A stretch of 47,247 bases of DNA, taken from assembly GCA_021793395.1 (NCBI GenBank), contig JAJYSU010000012.1, positions 1 to 47,247 of the forward strand, written 5' to 3'. The notes beneath the pieces are model-generated. The model was not told where the DNA came from. It did not search any database and saw only the letters and a list, made by a program, of their open reading frames with translations. This DNA is from Actinomycetes bacterium (GTDB lineage Bacteria; Actinomycetota; Acidimicrobiia; Acidimicrobiales; RAAP-2). The position numbers and the translations under genes are program-made. This document shows, one piece after another, positions 17,940 to 26,301 of this stretch (position 1 is its first letter; the number at the start of each line of letters is the position of its first letter).

Positions 17940-18001
17940 GTGGTCAGCCTAAGACCGAAGATGGTGCCGATCGGTTCTTTATCTGACTCGGTCCAGGTAT
18001 T

Positions 18002-18812
18002 TCGGAGACTCTGACCTGGGCCGAATCATTCCTCGGCCCGGTGCGTGAGTTAGGCGACGAGCTGGTCTTCGACCTCAAGGAGAACCACGTCGGGGTATCG
18101 GGCACCATTCTCGGTGCCGTCATCATCGACACTCAGCCGTTCTCGCCGTCTGTCCCGAAGGCACTTCGCACCATTGCGCCGCGGCGCGGGAAAGGTGTCA
18201 CCACCTACGCGCCATGACCGCAGGAGATGGCCGAGTACCAGGCTCGCATCGAGGCGCGGTCCATCTACGCGCTCGTGCCGCACGGTCAGCGCTTGGCCAA
18301 CGGGAACCTGGTCTTTCCCGTGTCCGGGAGCGGCCGACAAACTTCTCTGCCCATTGCAGGCGCCGTTCGGTGCCCAGGGCGTCGGTCTGCTGCCGGCCGC
18401 GACTCCTCCAAAGACGGTGGTGCCCGGCACGGTGTGCGTATCGCGGTACTGCATGTTCGAGGCGTGTGAGTTGCCACTTTGCCAGCGCAACCTCTACGGG
18501 TCGAAGGAGTGGTTCGACAACTACGGGCGCCGTGGCAGCAGCGTCGATCCGCACGTCGGTGGCCTCAAGAGCGACGCGGCGGCTGGTCTGTACCACGGCA
18601 AGGTGCGCGTGTAGGAACTCATCAAGACGGGTTTGATGGTCGCCTTCGCGCTCGCGACGGCGAACCGTTGTCTGGCTCTCGCGTTCGACGCCCGACGCCC
18701 CGCTGATGCCCCCACCGAGTGTCGGCGTGGTCGGCCGTACACGCACAACCTCACCCGACTCACGCACGACGAGGCCTACCAGGACAAGATGCTGTACGTA
18801 GCACGAACCTGA
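18002..18812 (+). pseudogene. Decayed transposase remnant (DDE type, IS1182-like)
   Basis: Several frames together read like one transposase. 18002-18220 gives TWAESFLGPVRELGDELVFD and a proline-rich strand; 18227 onward gives MAEYQARIEARSIYALVPHG then SLP; after a frameshift near 18460 comes EACELPLCQRNLYGSKEWFD, NYGRRGSSVDPHVGGLKSDA and, past a TAG, ELIKTGLMVAFALATANRCL. The block order (Arg-rich conserved motif with S(V/A)xxxxGGLK, then K(T)xLMVAFAxAxxN) matches the C-terminal part of actinobacterial DDE transposases. It is broken by at least one stop and one frameshift. Family assignment is approximate. Confidence 0.6.
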
Positions 18813-19169
18813 CCGAGTTCGCTGACTGAGACCTATCTGCCTCGCCCTGACCTGACACGGCCCGGTAGGCTTCGTTGCGCTCAGAACGCCGTCAGCATCT
18901 ACGTGAGATCACGCCTCGATGCTCTAACTCACCAATTCCCCGGGCAAATGAATTCTCATTGCCGCCGGTCCGGACTTTCGTCATCACATCGCCGGACTTC
19001 TGTACTCGTCTCTTGGTGGGGGATTCGGACAAAGAACGTGGTACCTAATCACGGGCTGTTAGCTCAGTGCCAAATTCAACTCCTTCACCAGGGCGAGCCA
19101 TTTCATCACCAGGGAACTGCCCCTTTCTCACTACGAGAGGACTGACATACCTAGTGGCGGGCAGAACCC
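18813..19169. other. Intergenic DNA between transposase remnant and toxin-antitoxin pair
   Basis: About 350 bp, A/T-richer than the core, with no gene I can support. Confidence 0.35.
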
Positions 19170-19198
19170 TTGCACGGGCTTGGCCCAGCCGATACAGT
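19170..19198 (+). promoter_or_regulatory. Promoter of the toxin-antitoxin pair
   Basis: TTGCAC (19170-19175), a 17-bp spacer and TACAGT (19193-19198) fit a sigma-70/HrdB-type promoter. Transcription would begin about 7 nt later, at or beside the antitoxin ATG (19206), so the mRNA would be leaderless. Confidence 0.6.
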
Positions 19199-19205
19199 GG
19201 ATGTC

Positions 19206-19454
19206 ATGACACAGCCCATTCTGGTCACCAACCAGCAGCGGGGACGAGTGTCTCTCGGGGCCCTCGCCACGGCAGATCAGTACATCGCCCACGCCGAGCC
19301 GGGCGGAGTCATCGTGCTGGAGCCCGCCACAGTAATCACGGAGACGGAGAAAAAGCTCCTTCAAGACGCAAGTCTTATGGCCGCGATCGAACAGAGCCGC
19401 CAGCACCCGGAGACGCTGAAGCGCCGGGACCGATCTGGCTCTCCCCGCAGTTGA
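19206..19454 (+). CDS. Antitoxin, AbrB-like N-terminus
   Basis: An 82-residue protein. The N-terminal part RGRVSLGALATADQYIAHAE, then GGVIVLEPATVIT, resembles a short swapped-hairpin (SpoVT/AbrB-like) DNA-binding module. The C-terminal part (SLMAAIEQSRQHPETLKRRD) is the charged tail expected to wrap a toxin. Its stop lies 15 bp before the toxin start, so the pair is one transcription unit. The start at 19206 is chosen because the promoter places transcription start there. Antitoxins of this sort usually repress their own promoter. The pair sits in the accessory stretch next to tRNA-Ile. Confidence 0.72.
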   Translation: MTQPILVTNQQRGRVSLGALATADQYIAHAEPGGVIVLEPATVITETEKKLLQDASLMAAIEQSRQHPETLKRRDRSGSPRS

Positions 19455-19469
19455 GTCGCGCCGCTCTTC

Positions 19470-19745
19470 GTGGCGATTCTCTACTTCTCCGACCAGGCCA
19501 ACGACCTCCTGGATGAACTAGAGGAGACCCCCAGCCGACACGACCTCCTTGGGCGCATCAACTCCACTCTCGACATGCTCGAGGCTGATCCGCTGGATGC
19601 CCGATGCCGGCGGCGGCGGTTTCAGAACATCGGCTGCTGGGGCATCGCGGTCATTCACCACGAGGGAGACTGGTTGATCCTGTGGGAAGAGAGAGATGAG
19701 GCGTGCGCGGAGGTTGATGTCCGTGCGATCACCCGTGATCCCTGA
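19470..19745 (+). CDS. RelE/ParE-superfamily toxin
   Basis: A 91-residue protein with the length and layout of RelE-like toxins: helical start FSDQANDLLDELEETPSRHD, a second helix, then strands RRRRFQNIGCWGIAVIHHEG, DWLILWEERDE and VDVRAITRD. RelE-type toxins cut mRNA at the ribosome; ParE types poison gyrase. Which applies cannot be told from the sequence. It has a GTG start and no clear ribosome site, in line with coupling to the antitoxin 15 bp upstream. Confidence 0.72.
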   Translation: MAILYFSDQANDLLDELEETPSRHDLLGRINSTLDMLEADPLDARCRRRRFQNIGCWGIAVIHHEGDWLILWEERDEACAEVDVRAITRDP

Positions 19746-19868
19746 GCTGTCGCGGTTTGGCCGGTAGCTGGCCACTGCGAAATCGTCCGAGCAGGTCCGC
19801 GGCCGCCGCGTGCGTCTTTGTCCACACGTTTGTCCGAACGGTTGAGGGACCTTTAATCGAATCCCTCT

Positions 19869-19945
19869 TGGTGGGGCTAGTAAGAATCGAACTTACGACC
19901 TCGTCATTATCAGTGACGCGCTCTAACCGACTGAGCTATAGCCCC
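19869..19945 (-). tRNA. tRNA-Ile (GAT)
   Basis: On the minus strand the gene begins GGGGCTATAGCTCAGTCGGT and has a seven-base loop CTGATAA, giving anticodon GAT. The T arm is GTTCGATTC-type (TAAGTTCGATTCTTA). The acceptor pairs GGGGCTA with TAGCCCC, then A and an encoded CCA (19871-19869). Length 77 with CCA. Its 3' end faces the accessory stretch at 13-19.8 kb, a common site for island insertion. Confidence 0.97.
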
Positions 19946-19953
19946 AAGGGTTT

Positions 19954-20784
19954 CTAATCTACATCAGCTGGCGCACTGTCCGGCTGGGCGGGCTGCTCCC
20001 AGAGACGGGCCGCGATCGACTGGCTCGCGGTGGCCAGAAGCGTTCCTTGGGGGCTCCACAGGAAAGCCGTTCCGTGGGCGAACCCGCCCGACAGGGCGTG
20101 CATGTGGATATCGCACAGCACCCACTCTGTTGGTTCCAATGTGGCGATGCGAATTGTGTTGTCGAGGCTGCGCCCCATCGTGCGTCGGCCAAGCGGCTGG
20201 CTCACTCCACCCGATACGTAGTCACCGAAGATGGCGAGGGTTGCCGCGGACGGGTCGAAGTGTCCCGGTACCCGGGCCCAGATGGCGGAGTGGGGATCAC
20301 CAGTGGACCCGTCAAGTTCGGCGAAGGTTCGTCCGAGGGCGACGCGGCTCTCTACGTGCTCGAAGATCGACGTACCGAGTCCCGGGGGCATCAGACGCGG
20401 GGGACACTGCTCCGGTTCCGGTACGTCCGGCATGGTCGTCCAGGGTTCTGCGGCGCTCAAGGTTCCCGTACCTAGCGCGGCGTTGACCGTCAGGATCTCG
20501 CGTGAGTCGACGGTGGCGACGGCGCGCGCCTGCGTGACGTGGCCACCAGTGACCGCGAGATCGGTGGTCACGACGACGTCGGCGCCGCGTGGCGCGTAGG
20601 ACAGATACTGAGCGGTGGCCCACACCGTAGGACGGCCACTGGCTTGTTCGAGGGCGATCAGTCCCGCGGCCAAGCCGCAGCCACCGAAGAGGAACTGGCC
20701 GGGGGTGATGAGTCGATCGGTCACCGTCAAGCGCCACGTACGCTCGTCGCGGCGCTCGAGGCCGAGGAAGTGCTGCGCGTCCAC
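19954..20784 (-). CDS. TesB-like acyl-CoA thioesterase (double hotdog)
   Basis: About 276 residues. The N-terminal hotdog has FLGLERRDERTWRLTVTDRL then PGQFLFGGCGLAAGLIALEQ, typical of TesB-like proteins (FGGQ/L..A). The second hotdog has FDPSAATLAIFGDYVSGGVS and SLDNTIRIATLEPTEWVLCD, with the DxT/TxE-type block and a final strand TLLATASQSIAAR. Such enzymes hydrolyse acyl-CoA. The start is not certain: GTG at 20784 gives the usual N-terminus, but no strong ribosome site is seen. It begins divergently to the membrane protein at 20852 and ends 8 bp from tRNA-Ile. Confidence 0.8.
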   Translation of the reverse strand: MDAQHFLGLERRDERTWRLTVTDRLITPGQFLFGGCGLAAGLIALEQASGRPTVWATAQYLSYAPRGADVVVTTDLAVTGGHVTQARAVATVDSREILTVNAALGTGTLSAAEPWTTMPDVPEPEQCPPRLMPPGLGTSIFEHVESRVALGRTFAELDGSTGDPHSAIWARVPGHFDPSAATLAIFGDYVSGGVSQPLGRRTMGRSLDNTIRIATLEPTEWVLCDIHMHALSGGFAHGTAFLWSPQGTLLATASQSIAARLWEQPAQPDSAPADVD

Positions 20785-20851
20785 GACCTGGCAGGTTAAC
20801 GCGAACGGGAGGTCGCGAACGCGACGGTGCCGTGACGGGCAGACTAGAGGG

Positions 20852-21466
20852 GTGATCAACTCCCACTTCGTCATTGTGGCGGCGGCCCTGTCGCTGCTGG
20901 GCGCCGCGGGATACATCCGTGACACTCTGCGTGGCGTTACCGCACCCCATCGGGTGACGTGGGGGCTCTGGGGCGTTGAGGGCGTGTTGGCCTTCGTGGT
21001 GGAGGTGCAGCAGCACGTGGGGTTGGTGTCCCTGATGACGTTGATGTTTGGTCTGGTTCCACTGCTCGTGTTCGCGGCGAGTTTCGCCAACGGGGCGGCG
21101 GCGTGGGCGATCACACCCTTTGATCTGGTGTGCGGTGGGATCTCGCTACTCGGTATCGCCTTCTGGCTGTTGGTGCACGAGCCCACTGTCGCGCTGGTCG
21201 CGTTCGTGGTCGCCGATCAGGTGGCGGGACTGCCAACGCTGCGCAAGTCCTGGGTGGAGCCCTCAAGCGAGTCCTGGGTGGTGTTTCTCTCGGGCGTCGC
21301 CAATACCGCTCTCACGCTGCTCGCGGTCCACCACGTGACGACGGCCGCGGTGCTCTTTCCCGCGGTGATACTCGTCAACGATCTCGTCCTCGTCCTGGTG
21401 CTGGTGTTGCGGGTGGGTCCGCGTTGGCGTCGCGGACGATCACTTCGAGGAGCGTCAGTCGCGTGA
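20852..21466 (+). CDS. PQ-loop-like membrane protein
   Basis: A 204-residue protein with about six or seven membrane helices. Two similar halves are seen, each with a Pro at the end of a short loop: APHRVTWGLWG (first) and LPTLRKSWVEP (second), as in PQ-loop repeat proteins. Function is unknown; small-molecule transport is a guess. The GTG start follows AGAGGGG. The gene overlaps the DUF2252 gene by 4 bp (GTGA), so the two are probably cotranslated. Confidence 0.7.
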   Translation: MINSHFVIVAAALSLLGAAGYIRDTLRGVTAPHRVTWGLWGVEGVLAFVVEVQQHVGLVSLMTLMFGLVPLLVFAASFANGAAAWAITPFDLVCGGISLLGIAFWLLVHEPTVALVAFVVADQVAGLPTLRKSWVEPSSESWVVFLSGVANTALTLLAVHHVTTAAVLFPAVILVNDLVLVLVLVLRVGPRWRRGRSLRGASVA

Positions 21467-22842
21467 GGTGGTCGAACGGTTCGACGCCGACGCAGCGACG
21501 TCGCGAGGGGCGCGCGCAGCGAGATCGGGTGCCGCGCCGCGCCCTGGCTCAACTGGCCCCGCGACCGGACAACGAGACGCCACTGTCGGGTCGCGAGGAC
21601 GACAAGGGGCGCATTGAGAGCCTCGTTCCCCTGCGCCACCGACGACTGGTTTCCAGTCCGATTACTTTTCTGCGCGGCAGCGCTGCTCGAATGTACGGTG
21701 ACCTGGCGCGAGGGGTGAGTACCGACATCGAGGTGCAGCTCTGCGGCGACGCGCACCTCGAGAACTTTGGTCTGGTCACGACGCCTCGGGGCCGACGCAT
21801 TCTCGACCTCGTGGAATTCGACGAGACGGCGCGCGGGCCCTTCGAGTGGGACGTAAAGCGTCTGGCCGCGTCGCTCGTGGTGGTGGCGGACTACCTCGGG
21901 TACCCCAGCGCGGTCCAGGACCGCCTGGCGTTCGCGACGGCGCGCGAGTACCAGCGGGTGATGACTCACTTGTCGCAACGACCCCGGATGGTGGCGTGGC
22001 ACACGGAGCTCGACGCGCGATCTCTCGGCGGCCGGCTGCTCCGCGCGTTCAGTGAGTCGGGGCAGCGTCGCGTCGACCACGTGACGGGTCCGGTGAGGCG
22101 TCGCGCGCTCCCGTACGGGTCACTGCGGGAGAATCACCGAGGAGAGCTCCGGATCAGGCTGGATTCACCGAGCGTGGCGCGCCTGAACGACGACGAGGCT
22201 CGCGTGACGTTGGCGCGGGTGGTCTCACGCTACGCCGCGTCACTCGGTGACGACGGGCGCGCACTGCTCGCGCAGTTCACGCCCGTCGAGGTGGCGCGTG
22301 AGGCGGCGGGTATTGCGTCGGTGGGTCGTGAGAACTACGTCGTGCTGCTGCTCGGACGCGACGCCCACGATCCGCTCGTGCTGCGGGTTCGCGAGGCCGT
22401 GACGTCGTCGGTGGCGTCGGCGCGCGGCGGCGAGGAGCGTCGCCACGCGGGTGAGCGAGTGGCGAGTGGTCAGCGGCTTCTGGAGTCCGTGCCCGACGAG
22501 CTCCTCGGCTGGTACGACGCGCCGGTTCGAGGAACGGATCGCAGTTTCTACGTTCGTCGTCTAGACCCGCACCGCACGGCGGTGGACCTGGCGCGCCTGG
22601 ACCGCCGGAGTCTGGACGCCTACGCTCGCGCGTGCGTTGCCGTTGTGGCTCGCGCGCACGCGCGCGCCGGGGCGGGCGACCTGATCGCGGGGTATCTCGG
22701 CGAGGGAGAGCGATTCGCGACGGCGATCGCGGCGTTCGCCGACGCTTATCGGGAGCGCAACGAGGACGACTGGCGTCGATCTCGTCGGGTTCTTCGACGG
22801 AATCGGGCGGACAGTAGGCGTGACGGCGTGGCACCCGTGTGA
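21463..22842 (+). CDS. DUF2252 family protein
   Basis: A 459-residue protein. The GTG start overlaps the previous stop (GTGA) and has GAGGAG 10 bp upstream. It shows DUF2252 marks: RREGRAQRDRVPRRALAQLA near the N-terminus, SPITFLRGSAARMYGDL, VQLCGDAHLENFG and LDLVEFDETARGPFEWDVKR LAASL. These blocks resemble the catalytic Asp/His and Asp of aminoglycoside-phosphotransferase-like kinases, but no activity is established. The C-terminal part is Arg-rich and helical. The function is not known; pairing with the membrane protein is seen from the overlap. Confidence 0.88.
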   Translation: MRWSNGSTPTQRRREGRAQRDRVPRRALAQLAPRPDNETPLSGREDDKGRIESLVPLRHRRLVSSPITFLRGSAARMYGDLARGVSTDIEVQLCGDAHLENFGLVTTPRGRRILDLVEFDETARGPFEWDVKRLAASLVVVADYLGYPSAVQDRLAFATAREYQRVMTHLSQRPRMVAWHTELDARSLGGRLLRAFSESGQRRVDHVTGPVRRRALPYGSLRENHRGELRIRLDSPSVARLNDDEARVTLARVVSRYAASLGDDGRALLAQFTPVEVAREAAGIASVGRENYVVLLLGRDAHDPLVLRVREAVTSSVASARGGEERRHAGERVASGQRLLESVPDELLGWYDAPVRGTDRSFYVRRLDPHRTAVDLARLDRRSLDAYARACVAVVARAHARAGAGDLIAGYLGEGERFATAIAAFADAYRERNEDDWRRSRRVLRRNRADSRRDGVAPV

Positions 22843-22865
22843 GTCACTGGTAAAATGGCGGTTGC

Positions 22866-22938
22866 GGGGATGTAGCTCAGTTGGTAGAGCGCGGGCTTTG
22901 CAAGCCTGAGGTCGTGGGTTCGATCCCCATCGTCTCCA
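22866..22938 (+). tRNA. tRNA-Ala (TGC)
   Basis: Starts GGGGATGTAGCTCAGTTGGT, has D-arm GCTCAGTTGGTAGAGC, anticodon stem CGGGC/GCCTG around TTTGCAA (anticodon TGC), T-arm GTGGGTTCGATCCCCAT and acceptor end CGTCTCC plus A. No CCA is encoded. A -10-like TAAAAT lies at 22851-22856. Confidence 0.97.
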
Positions 22939-22984
22939 CTGAAGAGTCGTCGCGCGTCACGACGGACCTCGTCGTGACGCACTA

Positions 22985-23290
22985 TCACGGCGCGTCGCCG
23001 TGGTCCTTCAGCCATTGGGCGTGGCGGGGGTTGCGAGGATCGAGGAGGTCGTCGGTGACGTCGCCGACGCTGTCGCGCGCGTTTATCTCCTCGCTGAGGT
23101 CCTCGTCGGTGGTCTCTCGCACGGAGAGATCGTCGACGACGCGGCCCGACCCAAAGGTGGCGACGCCCGGCGCGAACTCGTCGAGCGGATCGGCGATGGT
23201 GCGTGGGAACTCCTGGTCCGCGAGACGCTCGTCGGGCGTGGGCTCGGCCCCGGTCTCAGCCTCGTGGTCGTCACTGGATCGATCGGTCAC
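22985..23290 (-). CDS. Acidic hypothetical protein
   Basis: A 101-residue protein rich in Asp and Glu (for example VRETTDEDLSEEINARDSVG), with no membrane segment and no recognised domain. An AGGAGG ribosome site precedes the GTG at 23290 by 5 bp, which is the main evidence that it is translated. The last residues (RNPRHAQWLKDHGDAP) form a short basic helix. It stands between tRNA-Ala and the cytochrome b operon. Confidence 0.6.
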   Translation of the reverse strand: MTDRSSDDHEAETGAEPTPDERLADQEFPRTIADPLDEFAPGVATFGSGRVVDDLSVRETTDEDLSEEINARDSVGDVTDDLLDPRNPRHAQWLKDHGDAP

Positions 23291-23385
23291 GCTGACCTCC
23301 TGTCACCGCGGCTAATGCCGCGACACGTTGCTCTATCGTACCGTGGCTGAGGGTCACGAGGACGGGGATGCCGACCGGGAATGGT

Positions 23386-23418
23386 GACGCCCCCACCCGG
23401 CAAACGGGTGGGGGCGTC
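23386..23418 (-). terminator. Terminator of the cytochrome b operon
   Basis: GACGCCCCCACCCG-GCAAA-CGGGTGGGGGCGTC, a perfect 14-bp stem with a 5-nt loop, lies 27 bp after the stop of the last cytochrome gene on that strand. No T-run is seen. Confidence 0.7.
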
Positions 23419-23445
23419 GTGTTTCGTGTTTCGTGGGGTGCGTGC

Positions 23446-24390
23446 CTAGACGCTTTGGTAGTGCTCTCGCCAGATCACTCGATAGAGCTTCACCTTGCGC
23501 GGAATCGCCCGAAGCCCCGGAATCAGCGGCAGGAAGAACAGCACCAGGGTGAGGACGATCATGATCGCGAAGACCTCAATGTCGCCGTTGGAGGACGAGT
23601 TCATGGGGGGCACCTGGTACCAGAAGGTGTAGAGCCACAACCACGGCTGGCCCGGGTAGCTACCCGTCTCGTTCATCATGCCCCACTGGTTGCCGAGCAT
23701 GTGCTGCTTCTGGGCCAGGGTCCCCAGGTACGAGCCGTCGGCGATGAAGAGCAGGGGCTTGGTGTAGTCGGTGGTGTAGAAGCCATTGCCCGAGAGCAGT
23801 GCCGTGTCCAGAGCGCCAGTACGGGCCATGTGCGTTAGGTCGTTGATCATCAGCGGCACCGGTCCCGCGTGGGTGGCGGGCACGACGACATTCCCGTTGG
23901 TGAAGGTCATGTGGCCCGCGGCCTTGGTGTAGTTGGCGACCCAACTCGATCGGGTACTACTCGACGCGTGGGTCCACTGCGAGAGGCCGGTCTTGAGCGC
24001 GGGGTCGTTGGGGAGGGACTGCAACGGGTCGATGACGAAGTCGTCGGCCGAATTGATCGGAATTCGCACCCCTACCCACCGGGCCAGGCCGAGCGGCCCC
24101 AACTTCTGGCCGGGGCCGTTGTGGTTGTAGGGCGCCCCGTAGGAGGCCGAGATCGACGTGCCGTTGAGCTCACTCAGCGCGGTGGTGGCGAAGTCGATCG
24201 GCGCGGCGTTGGACCACCTCTTGAGGGTCACCGCGGGCTCGTCGGGAGATCCGAACACCACAGCCAGCAACACCACCAGGATGCCGACCACCACGATCGC
24301 GATGGTGCCTTCCTTGATGATGTCGTAGGGGCTGTAGCCGCCCTTGTACTCGGGGGCGTCGACGTCGGGCCGAAATTTCTTGGTGCTCAC
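23446..24390 (-). CDS. Cytochrome b C-terminal-type membrane protein with large outer loop
   Basis: A 314-residue protein. One membrane helix lies near 27-47 (IAIVVVGILVVLLAVVFG), then about 220 residues outside, then a last helix near 275-297 (FAIMIVLTLVLFFLPLIPG). It has no Cys at all, so it carries no CxxCH haem c site and no Fe-S cluster. The stretch QPWLWLYTFWYQVPP before the last helix occupies the place of the PEWY quinol-site motif of cytochrome b/subunit IV, but PEWY itself is absent. The GTG start overlaps the stop of the cytochrome b N-half (GTGA), so both form one complex. It probably acts as the C-half of a quinol-oxidising cytochrome b. That assignment rests on context and on the helix pattern. 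Confidence 0.65.
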   Translation of the reverse strand: MSTKKFRPDVDAPEYKGGYSPYDIIKEGTIAIVVVGILVVLLAVVFGSPDEPAVTLKRWSNAAPIDFATTALSELNGTSISASYGAPYNHNGPGQKLGPLGLARWVGVRIPINSADDFVIDPLQSLPNDPALKTGLSQWTHASSSTRSSWVANYTKAAGHMTFTNGNVVVPATHAGPVPLMINDLTHMARTGALDTALLSGNGFYTTDYTKPLLFIADGSYLGTLAQKQHMLGNQWGMMNETGSYPGQPWLWLYTFWYQVPPMNSSSNGDIEVFAIMIVLTLVLFFLPLIPGLRAIPRKVKLYRVIWREHYQSV

Positions 24391-25034
24391 TTGGTTGCTC
24401 CTTCGGTGGTGACGGTCGCCGCGGCGTTGTCGTCGTACGGCGGCACGACACCCTTGACGCGGACCAGGATCACGTGAAGGGTGGTCAGGATGATGGCAAC
24501 CAGCGGAAGGAGCACAATGTGCCACATCAACATCTGGCCCATGTTGAGCACGTTGAAGTAGGCCCCGCCGCCGGTGGCGTTGATGCCATCCTTCGCCTGG
24601 GTCGAGATCCACTGCGAGTCGAAGTTGCTCTGGGACACGTAGCCGGTGAAGGCCGTGAGCAGTGAGGCGAGGAAGGTGACCACACCGGTCATCCAGGTCG
24701 CCGTGCGACCTCCGCGCCACGCCCCCATGAAGAACTTACCCCACAGGTGCACGACCATCGCGAAGAAGAAGACCTCTACGCTCCACAGGTGCAGTGAGTT
24801 CACGAAGTGGCCGATGTACGAGCCGTGCCACCACGAGGGGCCACGGAGAGCCAGCAGACAGCCGGTCGCGATCACCAGGATCAGCGACGAGAGAGTAGCC
24901 ACGCCGAACACGTAGATCCACGACGAGACGTAACTCGGCTGGGTGTCGGGAAGCAGTTTCTCCGGGGGTAACTTACCCGCGGCGCGGTGGCGCAGGCGGG
25001 TCGTCCACTGCCGTTCGATTTCGGTCGTGCTCAC
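24387..25034 (-). CDS. Cytochrome b N-terminal (b6-like) subunit
   Basis: A 215-residue protein with four membrane helices, as in cytochrome b6. The haem ligands are clear: His82 and His96 (13 residues between) in helix B and His172 and His187 (14 between) in helix D, the b6-type spacing. It binds two b haems and forms the core of a quinol-oxidising complex. It lies in an operon with a small one-helix protein upstream and the C-half downstream, each with a 4-bp overlap. No Rieske or cytochrome c gene is found in this window next to it. Confidence 0.87.
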   Translation of the reverse strand: MSTTEIERQWTTRLRHRAAGKLPPEKLLPDTQPSYVSSWIYVFGVATLSSLILVIATGCLLALRGPSWWHGSYIGHFVNSLHLWSVEVFFFAMVVHLWGKFFMGAWRGGRTATWMTGVVTFLASLLTAFTGYVSQSNFDSQWISTQAKDGINATGGGAYFNVLNMGQMLMWHIVLLPLVAIILTTLHVILVRVKGVVPPYDDNAAATVTTEGATK

Positions 25035-25213
25035 CGGTTCTCCTTTCGGCGGTTGCGGCCCGGGAAGGGCAGCAGGAGGGCGGCTACGAAGGTGACAATC
25101 ATGAGGCAGATCACGATGAAGTTCGCGTAACTGACGTACAGCCAGTGCCAGTGGATGTAGTGGCCGTAGTTATTGAGCGGCACGAGTGCCGCGAGGAACG
25201 AGTACAACCCCAT
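25031..25213 (-). CDS. Small one-helix membrane protein of the cytochrome b operon
   Basis: A 60-residue protein starting MGLYSFLAALVPLNNYGHYI, with one long membrane helix (FIVICLMIVTFVAALLLPFP) and a basic end (GRNRRKENR). The ATG at 25213 follows GGGAG; the stop overlaps the start of the cytochrome b gene. It has three His in a short segment (GHYIHWHWLY) just before the helix. The function is unknown; it may be a small accessory subunit. Confidence 0.72.
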   Translation of the reverse strand: MGLYSFLAALVPLNNYGHYIHWHWLYVSYANFIVICLMIVTFVAALLLPFPGRNRRKENR

Positions 25214-25291
25214 AGAACTCCCACTTTCCGAGCCGGGCTCGTGCGGCTCGTGTCGTCTAGTTTGCCACACTGGTGGGGGGACGACTAAAGG

Positions 25292-26260
25292 CTAGACCTT
25301 CGCGACCACGTCGGCCAGTGCCGGGGCCGGTGTGGTCGCCCTTCTTGTGCCGGGCTCGCGGTCGTGAGCGCTCTGGCGAAGGTGGAACTGGGTGACGCCA
25401 ATGGTGAGCGACACCGCGCCGGCGACGTGCAATTCGACCAGGACGGGTGGCACGTGCGTCAGGTACTGCGAGACACCAATGGCCGCCTGGGCCAACGAGA
25501 TGAATACGAGACGGCGCACGCCCAGTTGCAGCGGTTGGGGGGCGTTTGAGTGCCAGATGGCGAAGAGGAGTCCGATGACGATTCCTACGAAGAGCATCGC
25601 GGCGACCGAGTGCACCCAGACGGCATCCCTGAAGGCGAAGGGAAGGCGTCGTGCCACGAGTTGCCCCTGAGCGCTGCCAGCATGCGGCCCCGACCCCGTG
25701 GCGCCCGTGCCCGAGATGAGGAGAATCACGAAGGGAACCCAGAGGAAACGCGCGACGTTACGGAAGTGGGGATCACGGACATCACAGCGGGTACCGGGCC
25801 CGTAGATGTACTTCGATCGGTGGTAGAGAACCGCTCCGAGGACCACCATCGCGAGAGAGAGCAGCATGTGGCTCGAGACCAGCCAGGGGTTGAGCTTGGA
25901 GTAGACGACGAAGGCTCCGAGAATCGCGTTGGCCACGACGCCGGCGATCAGTAGGGCGGACAGCACCACCAGGTCGCGCCGGTAGACCCGGCGGGCGAGC
26001 GCGGCGAGGAAGGTGGCGCCGATCACCAGGATGAGAGCGAGGGTCACCATCCGATTGGCGTACTCAATCAGGGGATGAATGCTCCACGAACCCGTGATTC
26101 GGTGGTGGTAGCAGGTGGGCCAATCGGGGCACCCCAGACCCGATCCGGTGAGGCGTACGGCGGCTCCGGTCAGGACAATCACGAGCAGGGAGAGGAAGGT
26201 GGCGAAGGCGAACCAGCGGAAGGCGGGGACCGAGACCGTACGGCGACGAAGGTGGGGCAC
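25292..26260 (-). CDS. ctaA: Haem A synthase (CtaA/COX15 family)
   Basis: A 322-residue protein with eight membrane helices. It shows the family blocks TGAAVRLTGSGLGCPDWP near the N-terminus, EYANRMVTLAL, the SSHMLLSLAM His, VWVHSVAAM His and VELHVAGAVS. The Cys in GCPDWPTC may form the redox pair found in CtaA. It converts haem O to haem A for cytochrome c oxidase. It begins with GTG and is divergent from ctaB 42 bp away, so both are likely controlled together. Confidence 0.92.
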   Translation of the reverse strand: MPHLRRRTVSVPAFRWFAFATFLSLLVIVLTGAAVRLTGSGLGCPDWPTCYHHRITGSWSIHPLIEYANRMVTLALILVIGATFLAALARRVYRRDLVVLSALLIAGVVANAILGAFVVYSKLNPWLVSSHMLLSLAMVVLGAVLYHRSKYIYGPGTRCDVRDPHFRNVARFLWVPFVILLISGTGATGSGPHAGSAQGQLVARRLPFAFRDAVWVHSVAAMLFVGIVIGLLFAIWHSNAPQPLQLGVRRLVFISLAQAAIGVSQYLTHVPPVLVELHVAGAVSLTIGVTQFHLRQSAHDREPGTRRATTPAPALADVVAKV

Positions 26261-26301
26261 AATCGTAGCCTAGGTAATCGACGGCTCGTAGACTGCGCCC
26301 C

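Noticed and set aside
24391..24720. Upstream extension of the cytochrome b C-half
   Set aside because: It is Arg/His-rich shadow sequence over the cytochrome b N-half; the GTGA overlap at 24390 marks the true start.
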